Assembly (NCBI GenBank): GCA_902141825.1
Contig: CABFPG010000001.1
Coordinates: forward strand, 558,001-622,000
From: Thalassocella blandensis
Lineage (GTDB): Bacteria; Pseudomonadota; Gammaproteobacteria; Pseudomonadales; Cellvibrionaceae
Direction: 5' to 3'
DNA length: 64,000 nucleotides
Made by a program: the position numbers and the translations under genes. Each line of letters begins with the position of its first letter. The stretch's first letter is position 1. A model generated the notes under the pieces. The model ran no database searches and was not told where the DNA came from. It saw nothing but the letters and a program-made list of their open reading frames with translations. Below are positions 26,029 through 36,047 of this stretch, piece by piece.

Positions 26029-28776
26029 ATGACATCCCCTCAAAAACTATATGCTGTTTTTATCCTGTTATTTTTCTCTCCACTAACGCTCGCCCAATAT
26101 TTTGTAGCGCCTGTTGGCTACCTGCCCGACCCAAACATCACCTATCACGATGGCTGGTACTACAGCATGGGCACAGCGGGCGGCAGTATTCGGATGAACC
26201 GGGCAAAAACTCTCGAAGGCTTAAAGTCCAGCTACCATAAAACTTTGTTTAGCCCATCCAGCGGCGGCCCCTGTTGCAGCTATTGGGCACCTGAACTCCA
26301 TCGCGTCAATGACAAGTGGTACATCTATTACACCGCCAAACAAAACTCCACTGACCCGCAAAATATGTGGGTTATCGAAAACAGCTCAGATAATCCAATT
26401 GAAGGAACCTGGGTAAACAGAGGTCGAATTTATGATCCTGCCAATGATTTCTGGGCGATTGATGCAACAGTTTTCCAATTGAACGGCAGTTTGTTTTACG
26501 TTTACTCCGGAGTGGCAAAAGCCTCCGATGGCGACAAACCACAGCGATTGTATATCGCCAGAATGAGTAACCCTTGGACCCTATCGTCTAATCGCGTCCA
26601 CATTTCCAGTCCGGAACATTCCTGGGAAAGAGACGGGCTGGTCAATGAAGGCCCCGCTATTTTACAAGCCAATGGAAAAACGTTTTTGGTGTACTCTGCC
26701 AGCGGTTGCTGGACAACAAATTATGCGCTTGGCCTGCTTTGGATTGATGACTGGGAAGACCCCATGAATCCGAATTCCTGGGAAAAACTCAGCCACGCAG
26801 TATTCTCGAAAGATCCTAGCGTTGACGCTTACGGACCAGGCCACAATTCATTTTTCACCTCCCCGGACGGTCAGGAGGTATGGATGACTTACCACGCCAC
26901 GCCAGACAGCTCGGGCACTTGCGATATGAGCCGGGCGACACATGCCAAAAAAATTACTTTTGACAGCAACGGTTTCCCCGTTTTTGGTAAGCCTACGGCT
27001 ACAGGCAAACGACTCACACCCCCTGGCGGCGAAGTGGCCGTGCCTTTTCGAGGTGATGTCATCAATGGAATTTACAAAATTCAAGCTTCCAGCGCGACTC
27101 GTCCTCTGGATGTTTCCGGCTGCTCTCCCGAGCGCGGCACCAACGTACACCAATGGGCTTCGAACAATAAAGACTGCCAAAAATGGCATATCCAAGCTAC
27201 AGAAGATGGCCACTACTGGATCGGTTCAGTACGCGGAGGCTTAACGCTTGAAGTTCAGGATTGCTCCACCAGCAACGCGGCCAACGTACGCATGTGGACG
27301 CCAAACGGGAGCAACTGCCAGAAGTGGGATATATTACCTAACGAAGACGGAACCTTTCGCATCGCTTCGGTTAAGTCAGGTAAAGTGCTGGATATCCAGT
27401 TTGGTGGCGATAACAACGGCGCGAACCTGCAGATTTATTCTTACTTAGGCAACGCACAACAACATTTTAATTTAACGCTTCTCGATGCTGGACCGCGTGT
27501 TTCCAACGGCTGGTACCAACTAATCTCTAAACGTAGCGATAAAGCGTTGAGCCTTGAAGAATGCGAGACATCTCCAAACGGAAACGTGGTGCAAAGCGCT
27601 CGCAACGTCAACAGTACCTGCCAGAAATGGTATGTGGAAGAAGACGCGAAGGGCTTTTACACCCTAGTGAACAACGCCAACCAACACGCACTGGACGTTC
27701 CGGATTGCGCAACAGCTCCAGGGACAAACGTCGCCACATGGGAGAAAAATAACAGCGATTGTCAAAAATTCAGCCTCGTTCACATCAAAGACGGATGGTA
27801 CACACTGATTGCACGCTCCAGTGGCTTAGCTCTGGATGTTGCAGGCTGTAAAGTTACTGAAGGACAAAATGTAGCACTGTGGACAAATTGGCAAGGCGAC
27901 TGCCAGCTCTGGAAGCTTAATAAAACTCAACCTGGTGGTATTTCAGATGGTGTGGGATGGTCTATTTGGTATAACCATGACAGTCCAGCAGGCACCGGCG
28001 ATTACGAGAGCCGCACGAGTCAACCCAACCTCTGTGCAGAACCTCTGGCCATTGAAGCACGCATCTCAGGATCGCAATCGATTATCATCCCCGGATTAAA
28101 TGAACCAGAAACATTTGACGCTTTCGATCCAAACTCAGGATTACATTGCCGCAACGCCGCGCAAAGTGATGGAGCCTGTCAAAATTATGAAGTTCGCTTT
28201 TACTGCAATGCCAAAGCACAAACCAGCACCGTTAGCTGGAGCAATTGGCGCAACCGTGACAATCCCGGGGGCAGTGGAGATTTTGAAACTCGCGCAGACT
28301 TTTCCAACCCGACTATTTGCGAACAACCTTTTGCCATTGAAGCGCGTACTGGCAATACCATATTTTCGCCTGAAAACGGGGAACCTGAAAACTTCTCCAC
28401 GTTTGACCCCAACAACGGCTTACTCTGTAAAAATACAGACCAAGCAGATGGAAGTTGCCAGAATTATGAAGTTCGCTTCTTGTGCGGTTCAACTAACACA
28501 GGATCTTCCAGCAGTAGCTCTTCATCTAGCAGCTCATCATCAAGCAGTTCGTCATCAAGCAGTTCGTCATCCAGCAGCACCTCTGGCTCCGGCGGTAATT
28601 GTTCAACAGCGCAATATGTTGATGGGCAAGCGTATAACACGGGAGATCAAGTGAAAAACCTTGGCAGTAAGTATGAGTGCCTGGTCGGTGGATGGTGCAC
28701 AGTTGGCGGGCCTTATGCTCCCGGCGATGGCTGGGCCTGGACGTACGCCTGGTCGCTCATCGGCGCCTGCCAGTAA
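26029..28776 (+). CDS. Secreted GH43 arabinanase/arabinofuranosidase with lectin, WxxW and C-terminal binding modules
   Basis: A 915-residue exported enzyme with a signal peptide (1-22, ending LAQ). Residues ~25-335 are a GH43 five-bladed propeller: LPDPNITYHDGWYY (catalytic base Asp), WAPELHRVNDKWYIYYTA, WAIDATVFQLNG (pKa-modulating Asp) and LVNEGPAIL (acid Glu). They probably cleave alpha-L-arabinofuranosyl links in arabinan. Two ricin-type beta-trefoils (CBM13-like, ~340-484 and ~488-633) with repeated NC/DCQKW motifs follow. Next come two WxxW-type domains (~641-727 and ~734-818), each with GD-x-E-x-R, IEAR and NYEVRF. A poly-Ser linker (825-851) leads to the C-terminal module (857-915). 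GH105 follows after 32 bases. Confidence 0.87.
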   Translation: MTSPQKLYAVFILLFFSPLTLAQYFVAPVGYLPDPNITYHDGWYYSMGTAGGSIRMNRAKTLEGLKSSYHKTLFSPSSGGPCCSYWAPELHRVNDKWYIYYTAKQNSTDPQNMWVIENSSDNPIEGTWVNRGRIYDPANDFWAIDATVFQLNGSLFYVYSGVAKASDGDKPQRLYIARMSNPWTLSSNRVHISSPEHSWERDGLVNEGPAILQANGKTFLVYSASGCWTTNYALGLLWIDDWEDPMNPNSWEKLSHAVFSKDPSVDAYGPGHNSFFTSPDGQEVWMTYHATPDSSGTCDMSRATHAKKITFDSNGFPVFGKPTATGKRLTPPGGEVAVPFRGDVINGIYKIQASSATRPLDVSGCSPERGTNVHQWASNNKDCQKWHIQATEDGHYWIGSVRGGLTLEVQDCSTSNAANVRMWTPNGSNCQKWDILPNEDGTFRIASVKSGKVLDIQFGGDNNGANLQIYSYLGNAQQHFNLTLLDAGPRVSNGWYQLISKRSDKALSLEECETSPNGNVVQSARNVNSTCQKWYVEEDAKGFYTLVNNANQHALDVPDCATAPGTNVATWEKNNSDCQKFSLVHIKDGWYTLIARSSGLALDVAGCKVTEGQNVALWTNWQGDCQLWKLNKTQPGGISDGVGWSIWYNHDSPAGTGDYESRTSQPNLCAEPLAIEARISGSQSIIIPGLNEPETFDAFDPNSGLHCRNAAQSDGACQNYEVRFYCNAKAQTSTVSWSNWRNRDNPGGSGDFETRADFSNPTICEQPFAIEARTGNTIFSPENGEPENFSTFDPNNGLLCKNTDQADGSCQNYEVRFLCGSTNTGSSSSSSSSSSSSSSSSSSSSSSSSSTSGSGGNCSTAQYVDGQAYNTGDQVKNLGSKYECLVGGWCTVGGPYAPGDGWAWTYAWSLIGACQ

Positions 28777-28808
28777 GTCCATGCACTTAACCTCATGAGG
28801 ATACAGAG

Positions 28809-31184
28809 ATGAAAAAATTCCGAACCTTGATTAAAAAAATAGTGCTTGGAAGTCTTTTGTTCACGAGCCTACCCGCATTCAGTAATACAGTAAAGTTTCT
28901 TCAAGCGGAACACGCCGCTAAGCTCAACACATGCGGCATCGGCTTTCAAGACAGTAATCACTCAGGGCACACCGGTACCGGCTTTGCTAATTGCAACAAC
29001 AACGATTTGGCATATATCCAGTGGGACGTGCAAAGTTCAAATGCCGGCAGCTATCAACTCTCCATTCGTTATGCGAATGGAAGTGGTGCCGACCGTAAAG
29101 GCATCTTGATAATTAACGGCGAACATATTGACCTGAACTTTTCCCCTACAGGCAGCTGGAGCACGTGGTCCCATGTACAGCTTCGAAAAACATTAGCCGA
29201 AGGCTTAAACACTATCAAGCTACAAGGCAGTTCCAATGATGGCCTGCCAAACATCGACCGCATGGACCTGGATGACCTTGCAGCGACAACGGACTGGGGT
29301 ATAGCTATGGCGGAAACCACCATGCTGCGCATACCCAAACCTGAAAACAGCTTTACCTGGAATTATTTCTATGCCCTCACACTGCATGGCATTTACCAGG
29401 TTTATCAGCGCACCCATGACCCTCGATATTTTCATTATATAAAACGCTGGATAGACGCTCGCGTTAATAACGAAGGTGACCTAGTTAACCGGGATGGCTC
29501 TCTTCTCACTCTGAATATGCTTGACTTTATTTATGGTTCAAGCGTGGTGCTTGATTACTGGCACATGACAGAGGGTACAGAAAAATATTCCAGTCAACAC
29601 CGACTGCGACGAGCGTTGCAAACCGCTAGGAATCGCTACACAGAAAACACCAACACAGCAGGGACACAAAATAGTTGGAACGGTGTTTATCCTCGTACAA
29701 GCGATGGCGGGCTCTGGCACCATACCAACGCAAAAGGCCAGCTATGGTTAGATGGCGTATTCATGAGCCAAATGTTTTTGCTGAAATACGGCAATCAATT
29801 TGGTGAAGACCTATATACCAACAATGAAGCAACTCAACAATTACTGGTCACTCATGCTCACACGAAAGACTGGAACTCAGGTTTATTGTGGCACGCATAC
29901 GATGAACAAGGCGATGCATCCTGGGTTGCCTCAGGTACCAAACATGCACCTGAGTTTTGGTGTCGTGCAATGGGCTGGATTAGTATGACGGCGGTGGACA
30001 CTCTGGAAACCCTGCCAAAGAATCACAGCCAATACAACGAAACATTGGCCATGTTAAAATCGTTTGTCTCTTCGATTATCAATTTTCAAGATCCCGCTAC
30101 AGGTCGTTGGTTTCAAGTCGTCAACCGCCAGAGCCATCCCAATAACTGGACCGAAACTTCTTGTTCCAGCATGTTCGCTTACGTAATTGATAAATCCATT
30201 AAACTGGAACTCATCCCGTCCTCTTACCGAAACTATGCCACTAAAGCCTACAACGGTGTTCTGCAGAAAGCGCGATTTGAATATAACACTACCTTGGATG
30301 CGAAAATTTTAAATTTGTATGATGTTGTACAGGGGACTGGCGTCGGCAATAAAGAGTATTACTTCAATCGAAAACGCCCGGTAAACGATCTACATGGTAT
30401 TGGGCTGTTTTTAGTGATGGCCGAACAGTTCATTAACGCGGATGGCAATCAGCACGTCGACATTGGCGAAGATGGCTCTGGCTTTTGTAAAGCTGATGGC
30501 GTGATTGAAAATGAACATGAAGGCTGGGGAGGCTCTGGCTACGTCAACGCGACAAATGCTCTAGGTGCTGGCATTGACTATCGTATAAAAGTTCCTGCAA
30601 GCGGTGCTTATCGAGTACGCTGGCGCTATGCGAACGGTGCCAGAAACCGCCCAGCACAACTCCTGGTGAATGGCCAACAAAATTTGGCCAATATTGATTT
30701 TCCCTCAACTGGTAGCTGGAGCACTTGGCAAAACAAGCGCGTCGTGATTCATTTAAACAAAGGAACTCATACACTTCGTCTCGCCGCCACTAGTCCTCAG
30801 GGGCTGGCTAACATCGATGTATTCACCATACTGGGAAATAGCCCGGAGGAAGTCGCTTGCAGTAACAGTTCTTCTAGCAGTTCTTCTAACAGCTCTTCAA
30901 GTAGCTCTTCAAGTAGTTCTTCAAGTAGTTCTGCAAGTAGTTCTGCAAGTAGCAGTTCAACAAGCAGTAGCTCAAGTAGTTCGTCATCCACGAGTTCGGG
31001 AGGAAGCTGTAACAGCGCCAGCTACACTGACGGTGAAGCATATAGTACCAGTGATATCGTGCAACACAATAGTAACCAGTTTGAATGTACGGTGGGAGGT
31101 TGGTGCACTATTGGCGGACCATACGAACCCGGCGTAGGCTGGGCTTGGCAATATGCCTGGTCGTTAATCGGGAATTGCAAATAA
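28809..31184 (+). CDS. Secreted GH105 unsaturated galacturonyl/rhamnogalacturonyl hydrolase with two CBM35-like domains
   Basis: A 791-residue exported enzyme: signal peptide (1-25), a CBM35-type domain (~28-158; QAEHAAKL, then PTGSWSTW and NIDRMDL), the GH105 (alpha/alpha)6 barrel (~160-540), a second CBM35-type domain (~545-678), a poly-Ser linker (~683-730) and the shared C-terminal module (~735-791). The barrel has GQLWLDGVFMSQMFLLKYG with the probable catalytic Asp, HAPEFWCRAMGWISMT and RWFQVVNRQSHPNNWTETSCSSMFAYVI. GH105 enzymes remove the unsaturated uronic acid left by pectate or rhamnogalacturonan lyases. GAGGATACAGAG precedes the ATG. Co-transcription with the GH43 gene suggests joint attack on rhamnogalacturonan-I. 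Confidence 0.88.
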   Translation: MKKFRTLIKKIVLGSLLFTSLPAFSNTVKFLQAEHAAKLNTCGIGFQDSNHSGHTGTGFANCNNNDLAYIQWDVQSSNAGSYQLSIRYANGSGADRKGILIINGEHIDLNFSPTGSWSTWSHVQLRKTLAEGLNTIKLQGSSNDGLPNIDRMDLDDLAATTDWGIAMAETTMLRIPKPENSFTWNYFYALTLHGIYQVYQRTHDPRYFHYIKRWIDARVNNEGDLVNRDGSLLTLNMLDFIYGSSVVLDYWHMTEGTEKYSSQHRLRRALQTARNRYTENTNTAGTQNSWNGVYPRTSDGGLWHHTNAKGQLWLDGVFMSQMFLLKYGNQFGEDLYTNNEATQQLLVTHAHTKDWNSGLLWHAYDEQGDASWVASGTKHAPEFWCRAMGWISMTAVDTLETLPKNHSQYNETLAMLKSFVSSIINFQDPATGRWFQVVNRQSHPNNWTETSCSSMFAYVIDKSIKLELIPSSYRNYATKAYNGVLQKARFEYNTTLDAKILNLYDVVQGTGVGNKEYYFNRKRPVNDLHGIGLFLVMAEQFINADGNQHVDIGEDGSGFCKADGVIENEHEGWGGSGYVNATNALGAGIDYRIKVPASGAYRVRWRYANGARNRPAQLLVNGQQNLANIDFPSTGSWSTWQNKRVVIHLNKGTHTLRLAATSPQGLANIDVFTILGNSPEEVACSNSSSSSSSNSSSSSSSSSSSSSSASSSASSSSTSSSSSSSSSTSSGGSCNSASYTDGEAYSTSDIVQHNSNQFECTVGGWCTIGGPYEPGVGWAWQYAWSLIGNCK

Positions 31185-31242
31185 ACCCCGAACCATCTTC
31201 CATTTAGAACGCGTCACAACTTAAAACTTCGTGTTAAAAACT

Positions 31243-31275
31243 AAAAACGGGATCATCCAGGATGATCCCGTTTTT
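31243..31275. terminator. Bidirectional terminator
   Basis: A perfect 15-bp stem (31243-31257 with 31261-31275) with a three-base loop and A/T tracts at both ends. It sits between the convergent GH105 and expansin genes. Confidence 0.95.
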
Positions 31276-31318
31276 ATCTGGAATGAACCAGTTAAGCTAA
31301 AATATTTTACTGATATTT

Positions 31319-32782
31319 TTAATTACAAACCCCAGTTTTCGTCCACGCGTAAACCCATGCCCAACCTACACCGGGTTCGTATGGTCCACCAATAGAGCAC
31401 CACCCACCGACTTCACACCGGTAAACACTACCAATGTTCTGAACCTTGGCACCGGTAGCATATTGTCCTCCATTTACATACGACTCAATACCGGCGCATG
31501 CACCACCTCCAGAAGAACTGCTGGAGCTTGAAGAGGAACTGCTGGACGAACTACTTGAGCTGCTACTTGAAGAGCTACTAGATGAGCTACTAGAAGAACT
31601 GCTCGACGAGCTGCTAGAAGAACTACTGGAAGAAGAGGACGAAGAACCGCCACCATAACCATGACTGTACAATCGAGATTGGGGGATCACTTCACGCGCT
31701 TGTTGAGCACTTTGCCATTCCAAGCGCATATTTGCACCGCCATAATTTTCAAAATAATCCACACGTATATCGTATTTTTTATTTGCCTCCAAATTAATAG
31801 TGCCGCTATACCAGATATCCCAATCATCCTGCCACGCATCGATTATTAAACTGCCATTGATCCACACACGACGTCCGTTATCACTTCGAATATAAAAAGT
31901 GTAGGAACCATTGTGACGAGGTTGCACCTGCCCAGTCCACCTTACAGTAAACCCATCGGCATTTACACCTGTCATCGGACTAGCACCGCCCCAATTCATA
32001 TTCAATTCTGAATCGATACGCTGCCCTACCAATTGTTGGAAGTCCATGCCATTGTAATATTTAGCATTTAAACCATCTCCCCCTCCATTGTTACCGCCTC
32101 CATTGCGCGAAGGGAATTGCTTGCCAGTATCAACATTAATTCCAGCAGACATTGCAATGGAAGAAATTTCTATGGTTTGGCCATAAATGTCTGTGATTTT
32201 AAAATCAAAAGGCCCAGCGCCCATCCCCGAGCTGGGAATAAAATAGTTATAGTCAGTGCGAGGAATATTTGTAAAAGACTGACCTGAACCACTCACACGA
32301 TATTGCAAGGTGGCAACAGGATACAAATGATCACGAATTTGGATAGCGCTCCACCATTCATTGGAGCCATCCTGAAAAAATAATTTCAAGTTCCCTGCAA
32401 TGGGATTATCGATATAGTCCCAGCGAATAGGAATTCTACCTTTGCCAAGATCCGCAATTTTCGCAAAGGCCGGCTCACTCAAATCCACATCCCCAGCCAC
32501 ACAACCCGGGCACATATCATCTATGCGTACAACCACACTTAAGCCTGTGTCGGTATTTGTTACTTTCACCACACCACCACATGCTTGTGATGCCTTGAAA
32601 TCTACAATATTCATAGCTGCGGTTAAAATATTGCTGGGCACAGGGAAATCGCAGGTTCCTCCGCCGCTGTAACCATAATAGGTACCTTCACCTGTATAAT
32701 CTGCAAACACGGTAGAGACGAAAGCAATCTGGAAGAAAGAAAGCATGAAAAGCGAGCGGAACACGTGGGGAGTTAACTTCAT
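31319..32782 (-). CDS. Bacterial expansin with PA14 domain and C-terminal binding module
   Basis: A 487-residue exported wall-loosening protein. A signal peptide (1-27) is followed by an expansin double-psi beta-barrel (~28-120; GEGTYYGYSGGGTCDF, VVVRIDDMCPGCVAGDVDLSEPAFAKIA, where the second Asp of the DVDL stretch is the expected key acid) and the second expansin domain (~125-225; GSNEWWSAIQIRDH, YPVATLQYR). A PA14-type domain follows (~237-370; GLNAKYYNG, FYIRSDNGRRVWINGSLI), then a long poly-Ser linker and the shared module. It disrupts non-covalent polysaccharide contacts without hydrolysis. GAGGATT precedes the ATG. Adding PA14 to an expansin is an uncommon architecture. Confidence 0.87.
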   Translation of the reverse strand: MKLTPHVFRSLFMLSFFQIAFVSTVFADYTGEGTYYGYSGGGTCDFPVPSNILTAAMNIVDFKASQACGGVVKVTNTDTGLSVVVRIDDMCPGCVAGDVDLSEPAFAKIADLGKGRIPIRWDYIDNPIAGNLKLFFQDGSNEWWSAIQIRDHLYPVATLQYRVSGSGQSFTNIPRTDYNYFIPSSGMGAGPFDFKITDIYGQTIEISSIAMSAGINVDTGKQFPSRNGGGNNGGGDGLNAKYYNGMDFQQLVGQRIDSELNMNWGGASPMTGVNADGFTVRWTGQVQPRHNGSYTFYIRSDNGRRVWINGSLIIDAWQDDWDIWYSGTINLEANKKYDIRVDYFENYGGANMRLEWQSAQQAREVIPQSRLYSHGYGGGSSSSSSSSSSSSSSSSSSSSSSSSSSSSSSSSSSSSSSSSSSSSSGGGACAGIESYVNGGQYATGAKVQNIGSVYRCEVGGWCSIGGPYEPGVGWAWVYAWTKTGVCN

Positions 32783-32977
32783 TGTTGAATCCTCAGTATT
32801 TGAATAATGTTATTGAAGTAGCACTGAGTTGCCAGTTATATATATTTCACTGACCATTTTGAGTCGAACGAAAGTCCAGGAAAAGATTTCGCTACGAAAC
32901 TTGATTAACTAGTGACAATAGATGTGATTAAGTTCACAAGAAAAGAACAAATACTAAAAAAATTTACGTCAATCAAT

Positions 32978-34477
32978 CTACATTGTTTTCGACGGAGGTA
33001 ATTGGTCAACAAACAATAACCTGGAATAATCTGCTGTGCCTTTGGCAAAGTTGCCCGCTTTCAGGATACTGGTATTTAGACGCAGGCCATCTGCGGCTTT
33101 TACTTTGACATGGCCGTAAATTTCAACTCGCCCATCTTCCTTCTGTAGCATTGAAAACTTGCGCGCATCTTTTGGGACCTTACCAAATACATTCTCAAAC
33201 ATCTTCATGGCGGCCTCACCCGTTCTAGGACCCAGCTTCTTATCCAGCTCCGCGAGAGACATTTTTTTTCCTTCCGGTTTTACTTTCTCATCCTTGCGCT
33301 TGTCGGTACTGACAAACTTTTTCGATGGCCCCAAAGGTACACTGGCCGAAGCCTCATACGTCGGTCTAACACCATTTTTTCGACTCTGCGTCCAGTCTCC
33401 TCCCACGGGAACGCGATGCCCACTGCCACTGGCATAGTTCGCAAACTGCTTCCCAATATTATTCCCGGCATATTGCCCGGAAGTGGTGACGTGATACTCA
33501 AGTCCGGCCTTCGCCTTAACGCCAGCAGATAAACCGAATTTTACTGGACTGCTGTTTTGCGCAGATTTCATTGGAGAAAAACCCACACCTGCACTCGCGT
33601 AAAGCCCTGCTTGCTTTCTGTCCGCCTGTTCAGATGCCACGACAGGTTGACCACCGGGAGATACTGGAGCTTTTATATCCATCATAGATTCCCGCCAATT
33701 ACCAACGTCAACACCAACCTTTACTTTCGGCATTGGCATGACATCGGAATAATCCAATATCGATGCGCCAGGAGCGATCATATCGATAGGTGAAGCAGAA
33801 ATCCCTGGCGTCAATGCCGCACCATGGCGCTCTTCAATCCTAATTCTCTCGTTACCCTTAAGCTGCTGCCCCCACTTTTCTGCATTTGCACCAATTCCAT
33901 CGGCCGTTCCATTTTGAAAAATTGTGGCCGACACTCGACCCACGGGATTTTTTAAATTTGCATCAGAAGTTTTATTCAATTTCACATTGGAAGTTGGAAT
34001 AAAAGGATTAAATTTGTTCCATCGACGATCCGCACCTGCGCGAAATTCATAGCCGTCCATTGTATTACGCATCGCCTTCATGGAAGCCGTTCTGGCTAAC
34101 GATTTTGCATCCAGAATATCAGTTTTAGACGGACGCGTACCTGCCGCTGGAGCGTCTGACTTAGCCTTGCTTGACGATTCATCGTGTTTAGCTGACGGCA
34201 TTGTCACATGACGCATAGCCCCGGCATTACGTGCATGCAATGCCATTTCTCGTGAGTCTGTTTGGTTTCTATGAAATTGCTCCGCGCTAATCGCAGTGCG
34301 CTCATTGGCTTTGGTTGCGGCAGCCTGCTTATCTGCACTCGGTGGCTGAGGACGATGCCGCCCTTTCACAGCACCGCTTCGTTTTAATTGGCAATTTCCG
34401 CCTGATAGCTGATTACCTTCCTGAGGTACTTGACGTCTGGACAAATGAGGAGGCAATGTCGTGGACAAACCAGCCAT
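32978..34477 (-). CDS. Large basic protein of unknown function
   Basis: A 499-residue protein with no signal peptide or membrane segment. The first ~160 residues are Gln/Lys/Ser/Ala-rich, low in hydrophobics and probably disordered. Residues ~250-400 contain repeated glycine-rich beta-like stretches (AGLYASAGVGFSPMK, FGLSAGVKAKAGLEYHV, TYEASASVPLG). The C-terminal ~110 residues (LAELDKKLGPRTGEAAMKMFENVFG, VEIYGHVKVKAADGLRLNTSIL) look folded. I do not recognise a family. A disordered basic N-terminus on a folded end is seen in secreted effectors, but no secretion genes are nearby. It is divergent from the other unknown at 35163. Confidence 0.6.
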   Translation of the reverse strand: MAGLSTTLPPHLSRRQVPQEGNQLSGGNCQLKRSGAVKGRHRPQPPSADKQAAATKANERTAISAEQFHRNQTDSREMALHARNAGAMRHVTMPSAKHDESSSKAKSDAPAAGTRPSKTDILDAKSLARTASMKAMRNTMDGYEFRAGADRRWNKFNPFIPTSNVKLNKTSDANLKNPVGRVSATIFQNGTADGIGANAEKWGQQLKGNERIRIEERHGAALTPGISASPIDMIAPGASILDYSDVMPMPKVKVGVDVGNWRESMMDIKAPVSPGGQPVVASEQADRKQAGLYASAGVGFSPMKSAQNSSPVKFGLSAGVKAKAGLEYHVTTSGQYAGNNIGKQFANYASGSGHRVPVGGDWTQSRKNGVRPTYEASASVPLGPSKKFVSTDKRKDEKVKPEGKKMSLAELDKKLGPRTGEAAMKMFENVFGKVPKDARKFSMLQKEDGRVEIYGHVKVKAADGLRLNTSILKAGNFAKGTADYSRLLFVDQLPPSKTM

Positions 34478-35162
34478 ATGCAGCTTCTTTGAAGTTGAGG
34501 GACATAGAAATGGGACAATGCTGTTAAGTGGGAAATATGTCGGTGAAGTTCACCCCCAGTAGAAAATATTTTTGCAGTTTATATTTAACGCCATAAAACC
34601 CGCCTGCAAACAACAAGAACAGACCTTCTTTTAACGCACGAGATTGAAACCTGGAACTTTAATTTTCACTCTGCCACTAGCCTTAAAATGTTATCAAGGT
34701 TTATAATAAAAGCCGTTTAATTTCTGAAAGTTGGTCTAAAACTCCTGCAGTGAAATCAGGTATGATCAATCAACTAAAGCCTGGACGCTTACCACTTTAA
34801 TATGCACTGCGTGCAATAAAATTTGCAATAGCATTCATATTTCTGCGGCACTTAAAATATCTGCGAAATTACTGTGAGTAAATATTCGCGAGCGAGCACC
34901 TGCGAGCAGGTATCTGCTAAATAGTAAATCGTGGGGATATTGATCTCTCGACATTACAAAACTCATAATTTCAACTGTGCAAATTACATATGTTTTCTCT
35001 CCACATTACATACCTATTGCACTTACACGGAACAAATTAAACACAACAACAGATCTATAACTGTTCGATGTTTTACGCAAACACCTAAATGTTAGCCCGC
35101 CGTACGCTGAATGCATTTACTGCGTGAAGAATACAATTTAAAACTTCCCGAAGGAGATTCAA
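34478..35162. other. Divergent promoter region between two unknown genes
   Basis: 685 bases, A/T-rich, without open frames worth reporting. It should contain promoters for both flanking genes. There is a loose repeat of GCGAGCGAGCACCTGCGAGCAGG at about 34889-34910 but no clear operator. Confidence 0.4.
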
Positions 35163-36029
35163 ATGGCCAGCAAAAGCTATCATGCCAAAGCGGTATCCGC
35201 TGAAATACAAAACAAACTAAAAACAAGTAACTCCAGCGACGTCATATGGGGGTTTGTTGAAGCGTATTCGACAGCACTCGATGGCGCGCTGTCTATAAAG
35301 GAACTATGCCCAGTTCCAGCAACAGGTATTGCGTTAAGCGTTTTAAAAGTGGTCTTAGCGAGTAAATCAGGAGCTGCCAGCTTAATAGATAACCCCTATT
35401 TCATCGGCAATGGCCATGACGAAGGCACCTCACCTAAAACAGCAAAGTATTTGTTAAATCGTAACTATAAAGACATCGGCGCAAATAGCGCCAGCATTGC
35501 CGGCGCGGTCACCAGTGTATGGACTGCGGTAGACGTACCGGGCATAGGACTTCACGCAAATGCAACAGGCTGTACAGCGGCGCACTTAAAAGTATTTTCG
35601 AATATGGCTCGACGATCTCGCTGTACCGGCACGATCTCGCAATGGTTAGATGTTGTCATTAAGATGAAACTATTAAAAGCTACAGCAAGAGGCTCCAGCC
35701 TGGTAGGCGCTTCCGTACCAATTCCTGCAGCAGGAATTACCACGGGCATTATTTCAACCGCCATCAGCACCGGCGCAAAACTGACACTCACCAAAGCATG
35801 TACGGCTACTGCACTCGAACTTCATTGGCGAGCAAAGCAGGAGCAGTTTATGTCGGGTAGCGTCTTAGGTAAAGGTACCGGCGGATCGGTTGGTCCAGCG
35901 TCCCGCATTGTTGCTGAGTTATTTACCAAGCGAGGCATGACGCGTTTATTAGGTAAATATGACACCATGGCAATCATCAACGAACCCGCGGGCTGGATGG
36001 CGATTAACGATAAATTATTATTGATTTAA
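35163..36029 (+). CDS. Unknown protein with hydrophobic Gly/Ala-rich helices
   Basis: A 288-residue protein with an excellent AAGGAG site before the ATG. No signal peptide. Several Ala/Gly/Thr-rich hydrophobic stretches occur: VPATGIALSVLKVVLAS (~50-66), SASIAGAVTSVWTAV (~108-122) and VGASVPIPAAGITTGIISTAIS (~178-199). The C-terminal end is well conserved in style (GPASRIVAELFTKRGMTRLLGKYD, then EPAGWMAINDKLLLI). I do not recognise the family. Amphipathic helices suggest membrane insertion or a helical bundle. It is divergent from the unknown at 32978, which may act with it. Confidence 0.62.
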   Translation: MASKSYHAKAVSAEIQNKLKTSNSSDVIWGFVEAYSTALDGALSIKELCPVPATGIALSVLKVVLASKSGAASLIDNPYFIGNGHDEGTSPKTAKYLLNRNYKDIGANSASIAGAVTSVWTAVDVPGIGLHANATGCTAAHLKVFSNMARRSRCTGTISQWLDVVIKMKLLKATARGSSLVGASVPIPAAGITTGIISTAISTGAKLTLTKACTATALELHWRAKQEQFMSGSVLGKGTGGSVGPASRIVAELFTKRGMTRLLGKYDTMAIINEPAGWMAINDKLLLI

Positions 36030-36047
36030 TACAAGCAAGTAAATCAT

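Noticed and set aside
28502-28590. Poly-Ser coding repeats as a CRISPR-like or mobile repeat
   Set aside because: The periodicity is explained by serine codons in linkers; there are no spacers or repeat-unit conservation.
30797-30991. Leu/Glu-repeat frames opposite the poly-Ser linkers (also near 31446 and 63388)
   Set aside because: They are antisense readings of serine-codon repeats and not real proteins.
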